In this document: piece after piece, positions 21,451 to 31,723 of the stretch
Layout of the letters: each line of letters begins with the position of its first letter
How positions within the stretch are numbered: the stretch's first letter is position 1
Assembly: GCA_014529385.2 (NCBI GenBank)
Contig: CM043969.1
Location: forward strand, 21,765,946-21,825,945
DNA: 60,000 nt
DNA from: Adiantum capillus-veneris
Lineage: Eukaryota > Streptophyta > Polypodiopsida > Polypodiales > Pteridaceae
Direction: 5' to 3'
The notes under the pieces: model-generated
What the model was told of the DNA's origin: nothing
The model's input: only the letters and a program-made list of their open reading frames with translations
The model's database searches: none
Program-made: the position numbers and the translations under genes

Positions 21451-23460
21451 TGTCGAGAAATTTGCGGTCTTGCCAGGAAAGCACCGGGCTTATGGCTGTG
21501 AGAGTTTGTGAGAGAACTCAACAAAAACTATATGAAGGAGTTAAACCATAGATGCCATGAAGACTAGGGTTTGGAAAGAAGTGCAATCAAAGAAGACTCA
21601 CTCTTTCTCTCTTGTATTCACACACACAAAGAAAGAACGCAAAAGAGAATGTGAAAACAATACAAAGATGAAAACATCAAGGCTATGGTCATATCGTATC
21701 ATGGGTAATATGAAAGGGTTAATGGATGAGTTAATGGCATTCAATCTTGGCTGACCAAATAGGCTACGAATTGTTCTTTGGAATTGTAGTTTTGTGCTTA
21801 CCATAATATATATATTTTGTCTAGTGATTGGGATTAATTGTGTGTACAAATCCTCTTGGTTCATAGCAAGATAACTACGCTTACATCAAAAGAAAAATTA
21901 TAGTCTATGAGAGGTAGGATGATGGGATCCGGTGATAGAATTATTTCATTGAGCCTTTCAGGGCCAAAGAGAAACACTATACGTTGTTGAAAGTGTATTT
22001 TACGGCTAATACATACGTTAATTCTAATAGATTGTACAGAGTGAAAGCGATAGAAATGATCATCATGTGGGTTATTCATCTAGGATATTATGTGAGAAAT
22101 GTAGATATGAAAGAAGTGAAGAGATGAGAAGTTTCCCTCCCAAGCCCTATTCTTGCCCGTAGGCAATAAGGATACTGCGGGGAGAGATGTACCTGTAGCA
22201 AAGAGAACTTAGAGAGGATGAATTACTAAGAATGAGAGAATTAGGTTTGGTTAAGGAGATGAGATTAGATACATATATATGTATATGCTGGATTAGAGAT
22301 GAAAATGAAAACAACAAGAAATCAAGAAAACATCAATGTAGAACACATCTTACTTGAAACCCTTCGGCACCATTATTGATGGGAGAGAGAAGAAGAGTGG
22401 ATAATTCCACTTTGATTGATACACCAAGTGCAAGAACTTCTTTGATTAGAGTTGATCTTCCAAGGTTATCTTGTTGCAAGAATGGCTACTCTCCCTCTAG
22501 GAGAAAGTGTAGGCTTGGGCTTATGTTAATGGCTAAGTACAATTAGGCATTACTACTCACTCCCTCAAGAATTCCTCTCATCAATGGCTTGAATGTTCGA
22601 GTTCCTTCCAAGGAAGAAGAGATCTCCTTTTATAGGTGAAGGGAACCCCCAAGGGTTTACACAAGAAGAGAGGAGCCAGTGTGAACATGAATTGGAAAAG
22701 TTGGAAATGAGCTGTCCTTGCATGATGTGGGCAGACTGGGGTCCAGTATTTTGATCATATCTCCTCAACTGTGGCTCCAAATAAAAAATTAAAAATATGG
22801 GCAAAAACTTCAGCTCATTAGCTACGATTTTCATTTTAAAATCGTTTTCCAATTCGGATTGGAACCTTGTGTAAACAATTCATCAAAATAGGGTCCATTT
22901 ATGGCAGCAAAAGTCTTCATGTGGTCTCCTTAGCGTAGACTTTCATTTAATTCACAAGGACACCTCATGCCATATGAAAGCATGACATTGCTACTTGACA
23001 AAGTTTTGTAATCATGCTTGCAATAATGCATTAAAATAAGTGTATGTTTGAAATCATGCCACCTAGTGTCCCACTAGGATTTGATTCTCTCCTAGTAGCT
23101 ATTTAAAAAGAAATATAAGAAAAGTATAAAAAATACATAGAATATATATATGTTGGAGTTTACCCTAGATATAGGATCTAGCTAGGGTGTGAGATGATAA
23201 TGAAATAGTAGAAATAAATAATCAATGCTTTTTGCCCCAAGTTAAAGAGGCGGAGCTATTGATGCTTTTCCCATAGTATTTTCTGATGGTAAAGTAAGGA
23301 TATGTTACCCTTGAGAAAAATAATAGGATGAGATAGAAGGATTATTATTATACTTAAATATGCATATGTACACTATAGGAAATATAATTATGTATCTAAA
23401 AAAAATACAAGATAGATCTTGTAGCATGCGTTCCCACTATGTACGTGTCACAGCACGACA
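21451..23460 (-). repeat. Gypsy LTR shared by both units (full length, 2,010 bp)
   Basis: On the plus strand it starts TGTCGAGAAA and ends CAGCACGACA, giving the inverted ends TGTCG/CGACA. The part 21772-23460 matches the left LTR. The part 21451-21771 is unique to this copy, and a section of it (about 21600-21770) looks like a diverged duplicate of 21870-22080. Confidence 0.85.
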
Positions 23461-25733
23461 TCCACCCCCTCTAAACCTGCACATCCTTCGGTATGTGCCA
23501 CATTGTCTCTTTGTAAGATTAGACCTCTTGTACATCTTCCTTGTCTTCTTCTTCACTGAATGATTCCAGCTTCATGTTCACTTTGATCTTCACCTGTGTT
23601 TTTCTCTTCTTCCTCATCCATATCTTCTAGATCATTGTCTCCTCTTCTCTTAAACATTTTAATCCTTTTTCCTGCAATGGGAATCTTTACTTCTGTACAT
23701 CTAGTTCAGACAAGCTGTAAGTAGCATTTTCATGCACATGCTTTACAACATACGGTCCAAACCATCTTTTTGAGAACTTACGCATGACTGTGTGCTGGTT
23801 ATCAAGGCTACTATCATACACTAAAACCCAGTCACCTTTGTCAAATGCTTTTCTCCTGAGTCGATGTCGCTTATCAAAATAGTCCCTGTTTTTCAACCTT
23901 GCATTTTTGAGTCGTTCTTTTGCAGCTTCAATGTCCCTAGGTCTTCTCTCTAGCTGCCTTATACGCAGTGCAAGGAGATCTTCCCTACTAAGCCCCTCTT
24001 GCCAAGGTAGTACATTCCATGTGGGAATTGTATCCTCAATCGTCATCACTGGCTTTTGACCATGCATTAGCTCCGCAGGCATGTAGCCAGTTACTGAGCT
24101 ATGTGTTGTACGATCAGCCCATAAAGCATATGGTAACAATTTTGGCCACTCACCAACTCTTCCTTCACAAGCCTTGGCCAAAGATTTGATGATAGGAGGT
24201 TGTAAGCTGTAGTAAGAGAAAGCTTGATCCCTAATCTAGAAAATAACTCCCTTGCTTCTTCGGCATCCAGTTCACCTCGATCTGCAGTGATTTTTCCCAC
24301 ACAACCATAACGGAAAATCACCTCATCAAGAAGGAATTTGCACACAGCTTCTGTGGTCTTAGCTCTTAATGCTCTTCCTTTAACCTGGTTAGTTAGGTCC
24401 TCTCATGCAAGAACCAAGTATCTCATCTGCCATAGTCCTAAAGGCATGGTGACTAGATCCACAACCCATTTATAGTGCATGGCTAGTGGATATGTAGGGT
24501 GCAATCCATCACGATGTCGAACATTTGAATACATTTGACAAGTTACACATGACTCTACAAACTGAGATACATCTTTATACATACCCTTCCACCAGTATTT
24601 TTCTTTCAAGTTGGAGAAGGTTGCCCACACACCCCTGTGTCCAGTCCATAGACTCTCATGAAACTCTTGCATGAGCTTTACTTGAGTCTCTTTTTTACAT
24701 ATAACCCGTTGTGGTGTAGCACCCTTTTATTTAGGATGCTTCCACAAGTAACCATCCCTTAGAAATACCCAAATGCTTTCATGCGTATCCTCTTGAATTC
24801 TTGTTCAGACCAATCATGCTGTTTTGTTAGAGTACTCAAGTACCTTCCAATAGAAAGACAATCACCTTCATAAAGATCTTTCAAGAACAATTCAAGTGAA
24901 TTAATCATGCAGCCATTGTTACCTTTGACATGAGAGATAGAATAGAATTTTGTGCCTACATCATCTCCCTCATCAATCATTTGTGACTCATCTTCATACC
25001 TTGCCCTTGATAGCATATCTGCCACTGTATTGTCTTTACCTGCAATGTGCTTAAACTCGGGATTTAAGGACTTAATGTAGGCAATCCACCGCAACATAGC
25101 AATGTCTGGTGTTAAGCAGCTTGTAATCATCCCAAGAAGTGGTAGACAATCTGTTTCTACAACCACACATGCACCAATTAGGTACTCTTTCCCATTTTTC
25201 AAGGCTGTAACCATACCCCATAACTCTCTCTTTATCTGTGGATAGTTTCTTTGGCGAGCACTTAGTACCTTTGCTCCAAATCTTACCACATACCTGTGTC
25301 CTTCTTTGTCATCTTGCCCTATTGCCCATCCAATCCCTGTAGGACTCGTATCTACTGTCACAATCACTGGCCTTTGACACTCATAGTCTACCTTTCTCAA
25401 AGTCGTTGCTGACTGGAGTAACTCCTTTAGCTTTTTCATGGATTTTACATGTTCTTCTGTCCATTTAAACTTTTGATTCTTTCTAAGCAGCTGATAAAGA
25501 GGATCAACTACATGTGCATAATGTGGAATCCAAATAACATAGAAGACACATGCTCCCAGAAACCTTCTAACCTCAGTGATGCTAGTGCATGTTTCTTTCA
25601 TTCTTTGGATGGCATCTACCTTTGATGGACAAGGTTTCCTACCATATGGCCCGCACATGTGCCCCACAATGAGCACTTCTTTGACACCAAACATAGACTT
25701 TTTCCCTGACAATGTAAGATTCACTTCTTCCCT
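23461..25733 (-). pseudogene. Gypsy pol, partial (right unit: RT end, RNase H, integrase)
   Basis: Collinear and similar to 15443-17760 of the left unit. It begins mid-RT (MNLTLSGKKSMFGVKEVLIV at 25724) and includes the RNase H (VDTSPTGIGWAIGQDDKEG, DNTVADMLSRARYED), which is intact here as one 321-codon frame to 24759. The integrase HHCC region starts at 24672. A ~38-bp deletion near 24200 removes the NPEGNGKSERG stretch with the catalytic glutamate. The acidic C-terminal tail is frameshifted near 23690. Homology to the left unit stops at 25733 in the middle of RT. Confidence 0.87.
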
Positions 25734-25822
25734 GATGTTTCGTTGCTACATCATAGACCTCTTTTGGTAGAAGTTGCAGTTCTACATGATATCCTTCTTT
25801 GCTTTTGAATGTACCTGTGTGA
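25734..25822 (-). pseudogene. Short coding-like relic split by the chromovirus
   Basis: These bases lie between the truncated gypsy pol and the chromovirus. On the minus strand the sequence right of the chromovirus (about 31880-31724) reads as a basic, lysine-rich frame (LDPRSSVKKTKVTYLLKEQL). That frame continues in phase through the duplicated ATACT into this segment (FTQVHSKAKKDIM, then stops). I do not recognise the family. It appears to be the interrupted target of the chromovirus. Confidence 0.45.
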
Positions 25823-25827
25823 ATACT

Positions 25828-25977
25828 TGTCAGGACACTGGCAAGGCCGGATTAGACAAGGGCAGGGCCGAGCTAGGCGGTGTGGAAAGGGGAGTCCAAC
25901 TAGGGCAAAGGGCCAGGGCTTTTGCTATATAGTGGTTGGGTGGTGGACTCTCAGGCTCTAGCTTCCCTTGTCTTACA
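25828..25977 (+). repeat. Chromovirus 5' LTR (150 bp)
   Basis: TGTCAGGACACTGGC to CTTGTCTTACA. Contains a TATA-like gctatata at 25923-25930. Very short for a chromovirus LTR. Confidence 0.92.
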
Positions 25978-25978
25978 C

Positions 25979-25990
25979 TGGTATCAGAGC
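25979..25990 (+). promoter_or_regulatory. Primer binding site (initiator Met-tRNA)
   Basis: TGGTATCAGAGC one base after the LTR end. Confidence 0.9.
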
Positions 25991-26327
25991 TAGGTGCCTA
26001 TTTTGGGAAAGGGGAAGGCGTGGTACTTTCTAGCCACACAAAGCCTTGCATGTCGTGGTCCAATACTATGGGGATCACCCCTTGCTAAGGAAGTCGATGA
26101 GGAAGAAGCACCGTGGGCATGCGGGCTTGGCAAGGAGAGCCGCCGGGTGCAAGAGCACCAAACCGACGGTATGCGGGCTCATCAGAGGTGCAAGGGCTTG
26201 CTGGTTGTTTCTCGACACAGGGCCAAAGCCTATCTTGCAGTGAATCACCCACCCCCGACGTTCCAAGCCGTGAGTGTTACCTGCTTACGGCTATGGCCGT
26301 TTGAAACTTCAAGTTCACACTACAGCG

Positions 26328-26348
26328 CCTAAGGCCCTTGGCCTTAGG
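26328..26348 (+). promoter_or_regulatory. Leader hairpin 1
   Basis: CCTAAGGC and GCCTTAGG pair perfectly around the loop ccttg. It lies in the untranslated leader between primer site and gag, where packaging or dimerisation structures are typical of retroelements. The function is inference. Confidence 0.5.
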
Positions 26349-26688
26349 ACTTCAAGCTAAAGGCTTAGGGGTAATACACACCCCCACAAGGAGTACACAC
26401 CCAAGGGATACACACCCCGCCGGAAGCAACAAACTCGAGCATTCGAGTGGAATCGAGACGGGGCCGGAAAGTAAACGGCTTTCACGAATTTCCAGTGTGC
26501 TGGCTACAAAAATTTAGCACGCGGATAAAAGCCTCATAAGCAAATTCATTGGCGATAGTAGTTCTCAAACTGATTGTGGTCAAAAGCAATACCCCTCACA
26601 CTCGATTCGGCTGCAACGTGTTCAAGACAAGTACTTGCACAATTGAAATTTTGAATCATTTTTTATTTGGACAATCGACATAATTAGC

Positions 26689-26714
26689 AAGGCTAATTGA
26701 TCTTAATTAGCCTT
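26689..26714 (+). promoter_or_regulatory. Leader hairpin 2, 64 bases before gag
   Basis: AAGGCTAATT and AATTAGCCTT form a perfect 10-bp stem with the loop gatctt. It sits shortly upstream of the gag ATG at 26778, so it could affect packaging or translation. The function is inference. Confidence 0.5.
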
Positions 26715-26777
26715 GACGGTGCATTCTACATCTACAAGTATTTTTTCTTGCTATTCCTTCCACTACACTGTGTTGCC

Positions 26778-27960
26778 ATGGATTCGGATATCAATATGAC
26801 ATTTGATTTTGAGCAAGGTATACCTGATCCTACAAATGATGGCCCATGCCAGATCCTCTCAAGGAGAGTACCCGCGATGCTACGGTAGGTGAAGATACTT
26901 ACGAATTGCTCGATATTCAAGAATTTCGTGCACTTCAGACACGCATGACAGTCATGGATGAAAATTTTAAAGCTTTAAGTGAAAATGTTACTAAACTATC
27001 CACATTAGTAATTCAACTAATGCAATAGCAGTCCAAAAGTCCAGCTAACACGCCCATGCATGAGCACGTTGCTACACAAGGGCAAGGCACCTCTAATCTA
27101 GGGCAAGGCCCAAATGTTGATACGTTGCATACTCTCACTGCAAAAGAGGTGGATGAGTTGTTAAAAAACACCAAACCACCGATTTTTAAGGAAGAAGACC
27201 GAGACCGCAATAAGGATGCAGTGAATATCTTTCTCAACAAAGTGGGATGGAATTCACGCCTTACGACATACTCTGGATGCAGTCAGAGCTCTGTAAACGA
27301 GCTTAACTCTGGAAGGCAAGGCCTATAAATGGTGGATGTCTCTCAAGGAGAAGAACATCATACCACAAAGTTGGGCAACTTTTGAAGCAATGTTTAGCAA
27401 GGAATTTTTTCCTACAAACGAGACCGATCGGAATTGGACGGCTTGGGACACATGTTCCATGCACCAATACCCATCACTCCTTGAATATATCTCTCACTAT
27501 CGGGACGTTATCCTCAAGATGGAATGCTTAAATACCTTTCAATAAGTACAGGGGTTCATACGAGGTCTGACACCCTAGATTAAGAAGTATGTCAAGAACC
27601 AAGACCCTAAAACACTTGAGGAAGCCATTGTGAAAGCACATATTCATGATGATCCTAATGAAAAGAAAACACATGATAGTCACGTGCTTGCTAATATACA
27701 TGGTAGTACACGCACTCAGTATGGGCACAATAAAACAAAATTTCTAGTTGCCAATTCAGATACATCTAAAAAACCCAAGGGGTCCAGGGGTCCTCTCTCT
27801 CCTGAGGACTTTGATAAAGCCAAGAAAGAAAAATTATGTTTTCAATGTTTAGGAAGAGGTCATGGCAAAAAGGATTCCCAAGGGAAAATCTGCTGCTCAG
27901 GGCAAGGAGAAAGCAGTGCACACGGTGCAACTACTGCCTCTCGAGTCTTCCTCATGATTC
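26778..27960 (+). pseudogene. Chromovirus Gag
   Basis: The ATG at 26778 begins MDSDINMTFDFEQGIPDPTN. The coding then moves through several frames: YELLDIQEFRALQTRM (coiled-coil-like), VDELLKNTKPPIFKEEDRD, WATFEAMFSKEFFPTNETD and LLEYISHYRDVILKMECLN, the retrotransposon Gag core. A nucleocapsid stretch CFQCLGRGHGKKDS follows at about 27837-27878. The final cysteine of the CX2CX4HX4C knuckle is replaced by serine. Stops (for example after LVIQLMQ and ECLNTFQ) and frameshifts make it nonfunctional. Confidence 0.82.
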
Positions 27961-27966
27961 TCTACA

Positions 27967-29595
27967 GTGGAAGTAACACACACTGAGGTGGTGCATGAAT
28001 GTTGTCTCACAACTTCCATGTGGAAACCAACCTTTGGACCACATGAGTTAGTATGTATGCACGGATATCTACAAGGACACAAGGCGCGCATCTTGGTAGA
28101 TGACTGTGCTACTCACAATTTCATCAATTACGGATTGGTGAAAAAACTCAAACTGCCTCAAACTCCGAGTACCCACCGCTACAAGGTAGCAATGATGAAT
28201 GGAAATGATACTGAAATATGGGATACTTAATGCCGAGCTGTTCCATTGGAAGTACAAGGATACTCCACATGTTTGGATTTTCAGGTTATGAACATCAAAA
28301 GGGATGATGTGGTTCTTGGTAGGGAGTGGTTGCATAGCCTAGGACCATCATTGAAGCGTAGCTATGAGCACAATAGCTTGATGTTTGAATCCCATGGCAC
28401 ACATGTGTTGTTGTTAGGAGAAAAAGATATACCTTCATCACCACTTATTTGTACCGCTGAGCTTATGCAGCTCGTTTTTTATAATGAAATAGATCAAGTT
28501 TTCTTGTGTTACTCGCTGTCTCATTTTCTTTCTAACATTGAGTCTGTTGAACATTCCTCAACGCTGCATGCTTCTCTCTCCTCTATTTCACCAATTGCTA
28601 GTTCTAAACAAGCAAACATTGCTAGTCAATTACGAAAATTATTAAAGGAATTTCAAGATGTATTTTCTATTGATTTGCCATCAGGATTATCACCAACACG
28701 ATCAGTACAACATAGCATTGACGTGACTGCAGGATGTAAACCTATTAGTAAACCACCTTACCGTATGAGTTATTCAGAAGTTGCTGAGGTGGAACGTCAG
28801 CTTGCTGACTATCTTAGCAGAGGGTTTATACAACCCAGTTCTTCACCATGGGCTTCGCCTATTCTCTTAGTGAAGAAAAAGGACGGAAGTATGCGCATGT
28901 GTGTAGACTACCGTGACTTAAATGTGGTTACAGTTACAAAAAAATACTGATTGCCCAGAGTAGATGAGTTGTTTGATAAACTCACTCATGCTTGCATTTT
29001 TACGCAAATAGACTTGCGGTCAGGATATCACCAAGTCCGTATTCGACTTGCCGATATACCCAAAACTACATTTCGAACACGGTTTGGACACTAAGAGTTC
29101 TTGGTGATTCCCTTTGGATTAACCAATGCGCCCGCAACATTCATGACACTTATGGATAGTGTCTCGAAGCCATATTTGGGCAAATTTGTCATTTTTTTCC
29201 TCGATGACATCCTAGTCTATAGTGCTTCTGAAGAAGAACACTTACAACATCTCAGGCAAGTGTTTGAGTTGTTACGCACAAACAAATTATATGCCAATGA
29301 ATCTAAATGTGATTTTCTAAAAGATGAAATTCATTATTTAGGTCATGTTATTTCAGCTAATGGGCTATACATGGATCAATCCAAAGTGTATACCATCTGG
29401 AAATGGCCTCCTCCTAAAAATCTGAAAGAATTACAAATATTTTTAGGATTTGTTTGCAGTTTTTACCGAAGGTTCGTTAAAAACTATGCTCAAATTGCTA
29501 TTCCTATGACGGATCAACTAAAAGGCAAAGGTAATTTTTTTCAGTGGGGAGATCCACTCAACAACACAGTTTCGATATGCTCAAGGATGCATTAG
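27967..29595 (+). pseudogene. Chromovirus protease and reverse transcriptase
   Basis: The protease part reads ARILVDDCATHNFINYGLVK; the active-site triplet is DDC where DSG/DTG is expected, so it is inactive. [15 protein letters not shown] ends the domain. RT follows: [53 protein letters not shown], then after a TGA at 28948-28950 [20 protein letters not shown] at 29092-29094 comes next, then FGLTNAPATFMTLMDS and FFLDDILVYSASEEEH (FLDD catalytic site). The sequence IHYLGHVISANGL and QIFLGFVCSFYRRFVKNYAQ close the RT. The protein would process the polyprotein and copy the RNA. Confidence 0.88.
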
Positions 29596-29599
29596 CTAC

Positions 29600-30040
29600 A
29601 GTTCCTATATTGGCTATTGTAGATCCTTTGAAACCATTCCTTTTGGAAACGGATGCTAGTGACCGTGCTATTGGAGTAGTCCTGTTGCAAGACGGACGGC
29701 CGATTGCATTTGAAAGCAAGAATCTTGATGCAGCTCAGTAGAACTATTCTGCTTTTACGAACGCGAACTCTATGCAATAGTGTCTACCTTAAAAACATGG
29801 CGGCATTATCTATATGGTGCTCAGCTTGAGATTGTGTTTAACCACCATGAAAGCATCAAATGGTTTACACAACAAACGGATTTGAAGGGTCAAAAATCCA
29901 GGTGGGCCGAGATTCTTCAGGAATATGACGCCAAACTAAAGTATCGCAAAGACCGGTACAATGTCGTGGCAGACGCTTTAAGTCGAATGCCAGAGATCAA
30001 TTCGCTGTTGTTCATGGAACTTTGTATAGTGAATTTTTAG
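29600..30040 (+). pseudogene. Chromovirus RNase H
   Basis: Reads FLLETDASDRAIGVVLLQDG and PIAFESKNLDAAQ, followed by TAG at 29739-29741 and a frameshift, then LKTWRHYLYGAQLEIVFN, WFTQQTDLKGQKSRWAEIL and VVADALSRMPEINSL. The motif order matches Ty3/gypsy RNase H. Confidence 0.87.
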
Positions 30041-30189
30041 ATTCTCTAAAAGGCAAATATGAGCATGATGAAGCATATTACAAAGTGTGGAGCCATGTTC
30101 AAAAGAGGGATCCTTCTCACTCCAATGAAGGTAGTGTACAGTTAACCTCCACACCTAGTTCTCCTTTATCAAGTGATGAACTACGTATA

Positions 30190-31552
30190 CAATGATGGAA
30201 GCATTTCACCATCGACAATGGGTACCTACTCCATAAGGGGAGAGTTTGTGTACCGACGGACACAGACATTCGGTGCCAAATTCTTTATAAATGTCATGAT
30301 AGTCCAAGTGTAGGGCACCCGGGGATTATAAAAACTTATGCTCTCATACGATGACAATTTTACTGGCCAGGTATACATGGCTTTGTTCAAGATTATGTCT
30401 TGCATTGCCAAAAATGTCAAGTTAATAAAGCAGAGCGCCTAAAAGCAGGAGGACTCTTACATCCTTTGGAGATTCCAATGGAAAATGGAAAAGCATCTCT
30501 ATAGATTTTATTGTAGGTTTACCACCACTGTATGAGGCAATGACTCAGTATGGGTGGTCGTAGACAGGTTGACTAAACTATGTAAGTTTATTCCGACCAA
30601 ATCAACAATTAAGACACCAGAACTAGCCAAGTTATTTGTGGACAATCTATACAAGTTGTATGGGTTGCCAAGTAACATTGTTAGTGACCGTGATCCCAAG
30701 GTTTAACAGCCACTTTTGGAGAGCTGTATTTAAACGATTGGGTACACAACTAAACCTCAGTATAGCTCATCATCCAGAAATGGATAGTCAGATGGAACGG
30801 GTTAACCACGTGCTAGAGGATATGCTAAGAGCACACGTCAACAAAAAACAGTCAGACTGGGAAGAATACTTACCTATTCTCAAGTTTGCCTACAACAGTG
30901 CTAAGCATGTCACAACAGGTTTTAGTCCTTTCATGCTCATGTACAGGTTTCAACCTAGGTCACCAGTGGGGTTGGCAATCGAAAAAATCCAATAGGTTAA
31001 GGATTTTCTCCAAGACCACATGGATATGCTGAAACTTGCTCGTCAAAATGTCCGGCAAGCATAGGATCGATATGAGAAGTACGCTGATGAGAAACATCGA
31101 AAACTTACTTTCGAAGAAGGGGAGGAAGTATTTTTACGTGTGCCAAAAACATTCAGAAAGTTTGAAAACTGGGCGGACACCTAAATTATCTCCCCGATAT
31201 TGTGGGCCTTTCAAAATACTCAAGCGAGTAGGTGATTGTGCCTACAAATTATTACTACCTTCACATTCTCGCAGTCATCCGGTGTTTCATGTAAGCCGTT
31301 TACGTAAGTGGTTACATGGGGATGACAATGTCATTGACCAATAGGTTTTGGTTGTTTCATTGAACCTCCTACCTTACCGCATGAACCTGAACATGTTCTT
31401 GATTATCATGAGTTGCGTACACGTCATCACGTATGTCAACAAGCTTTAATCAAGTGGAAAGACCGACCTGAAGAAGGTGCCACTTGGGAAAACATTAGTG
31501 TCCTTGAGAAGAAGTTCTCCACTTTTGTTTTCGAGGACGAAAACTCCTCTTA
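30190..31552 (+). pseudogene. Chromovirus integrase with C-terminal chromodomain
   Basis: The HHCC zinc-binding part reads ILYKCHDSPSVGHPGI, then VLHCQKCQVNKAERL. The core is spread over frames: VVDRLTKLCKFIPTKSTI, LYGLPSNIVSDRDPKF and SQMERVNHVLEDMLRAHV (catalytic Glu region). The C-terminal part has LSPRYCGPFKILKRVGDCAY and HPVFHVSRLRKWLHGDD. From about 31370 a chromodomain reads EHVLDYHELRTRHHV, ALIKWKDRPEEGATWEN and LEKKF. Chromodomains of this group steer insertion towards heterochromatin marks. A stop at 31342-31344 separates it from the integrase here. The polypurine tract starts right after the domain. Confidence 0.88.
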
Positions 31553-31564
31553 AGGGGGGAGTAA

Positions 31565-31718
31565 TGTCAGGACACCAGCAAGGCCGGACTAGAGAAGGGC
31601 AGGGCCGGGCTAGGCGGTGTGGAAAGGGGAGTCCAACTAGGGCAAAGGGCCAGGGGCTTTGCTATATAATGGGTTGTTGGGTGGTGGACTCTCAGGCTCT
31701 AGCTTCCCTTGTCTTACA
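31565..31718 (+). repeat. Chromovirus 3' LTR (154 bp)
   Basis: TGTCAGGACACCAGC to CTTGTCTTACA, followed by ATACT. Four bases longer than the 5' LTR because of an insertion near 31670. Confidence 0.92.
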
Positions 31719-31723
31719 ATACT

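Larger units (their letters stand above)
13731..25733 (-). mobile_element. Ty3/gypsy tandem array: LTR - internal - LTR - partial internal
   Basis: Read on the minus strand, a partial internal region (25733-23461), a full LTR (23460-21451), a full internal region (21450-15443) and a truncated LTR (15442-13731) follow one another. The middle LTR serves both as the 5' LTR of the left unit and the 3' LTR of the right unit. LTR ends are TGTCG and CGACA. Unequal recombination between LTRs is the usual source of such arrays. The pol lineage is marked by FIDDFPIKGC and LPQGATNSVAHM and has no chromodomain. No target duplication can be tested, because both outer ends are cut off. Confidence 0.85.
25828..31718 (+). 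mobile_element. Ty3/gypsy chromovirus, complete ends, decayed coding
   Basis: The 5' LTR (25828-25977) and 3' LTR (31565-31718) both start TGTCAGGACAC and end CTTGTCTTACA. A 5-bp duplication ATACT flanks the element (25823-25827 and 31719-31723). The primer site TGGTATCAGAGC follows at 25979 and a polypurine tract (aagggggga) ends at 31560. Gag, protease, RT, RNase H, integrase and a C-terminal chromodomain occur in that order. The LTRs differ by about seven substitutions and a 4-base gap, and many stops break the coding, so this is an old but structurally whole insertion. Confidence 0.93.

Noticed and set aside
25994-26332. 112-codon plus-strand ORF after the chromovirus primer site
   Set aside because: It overlaps other frames in a GC-rich leader, has no family features, and the recognisable Gag begins at 26778.
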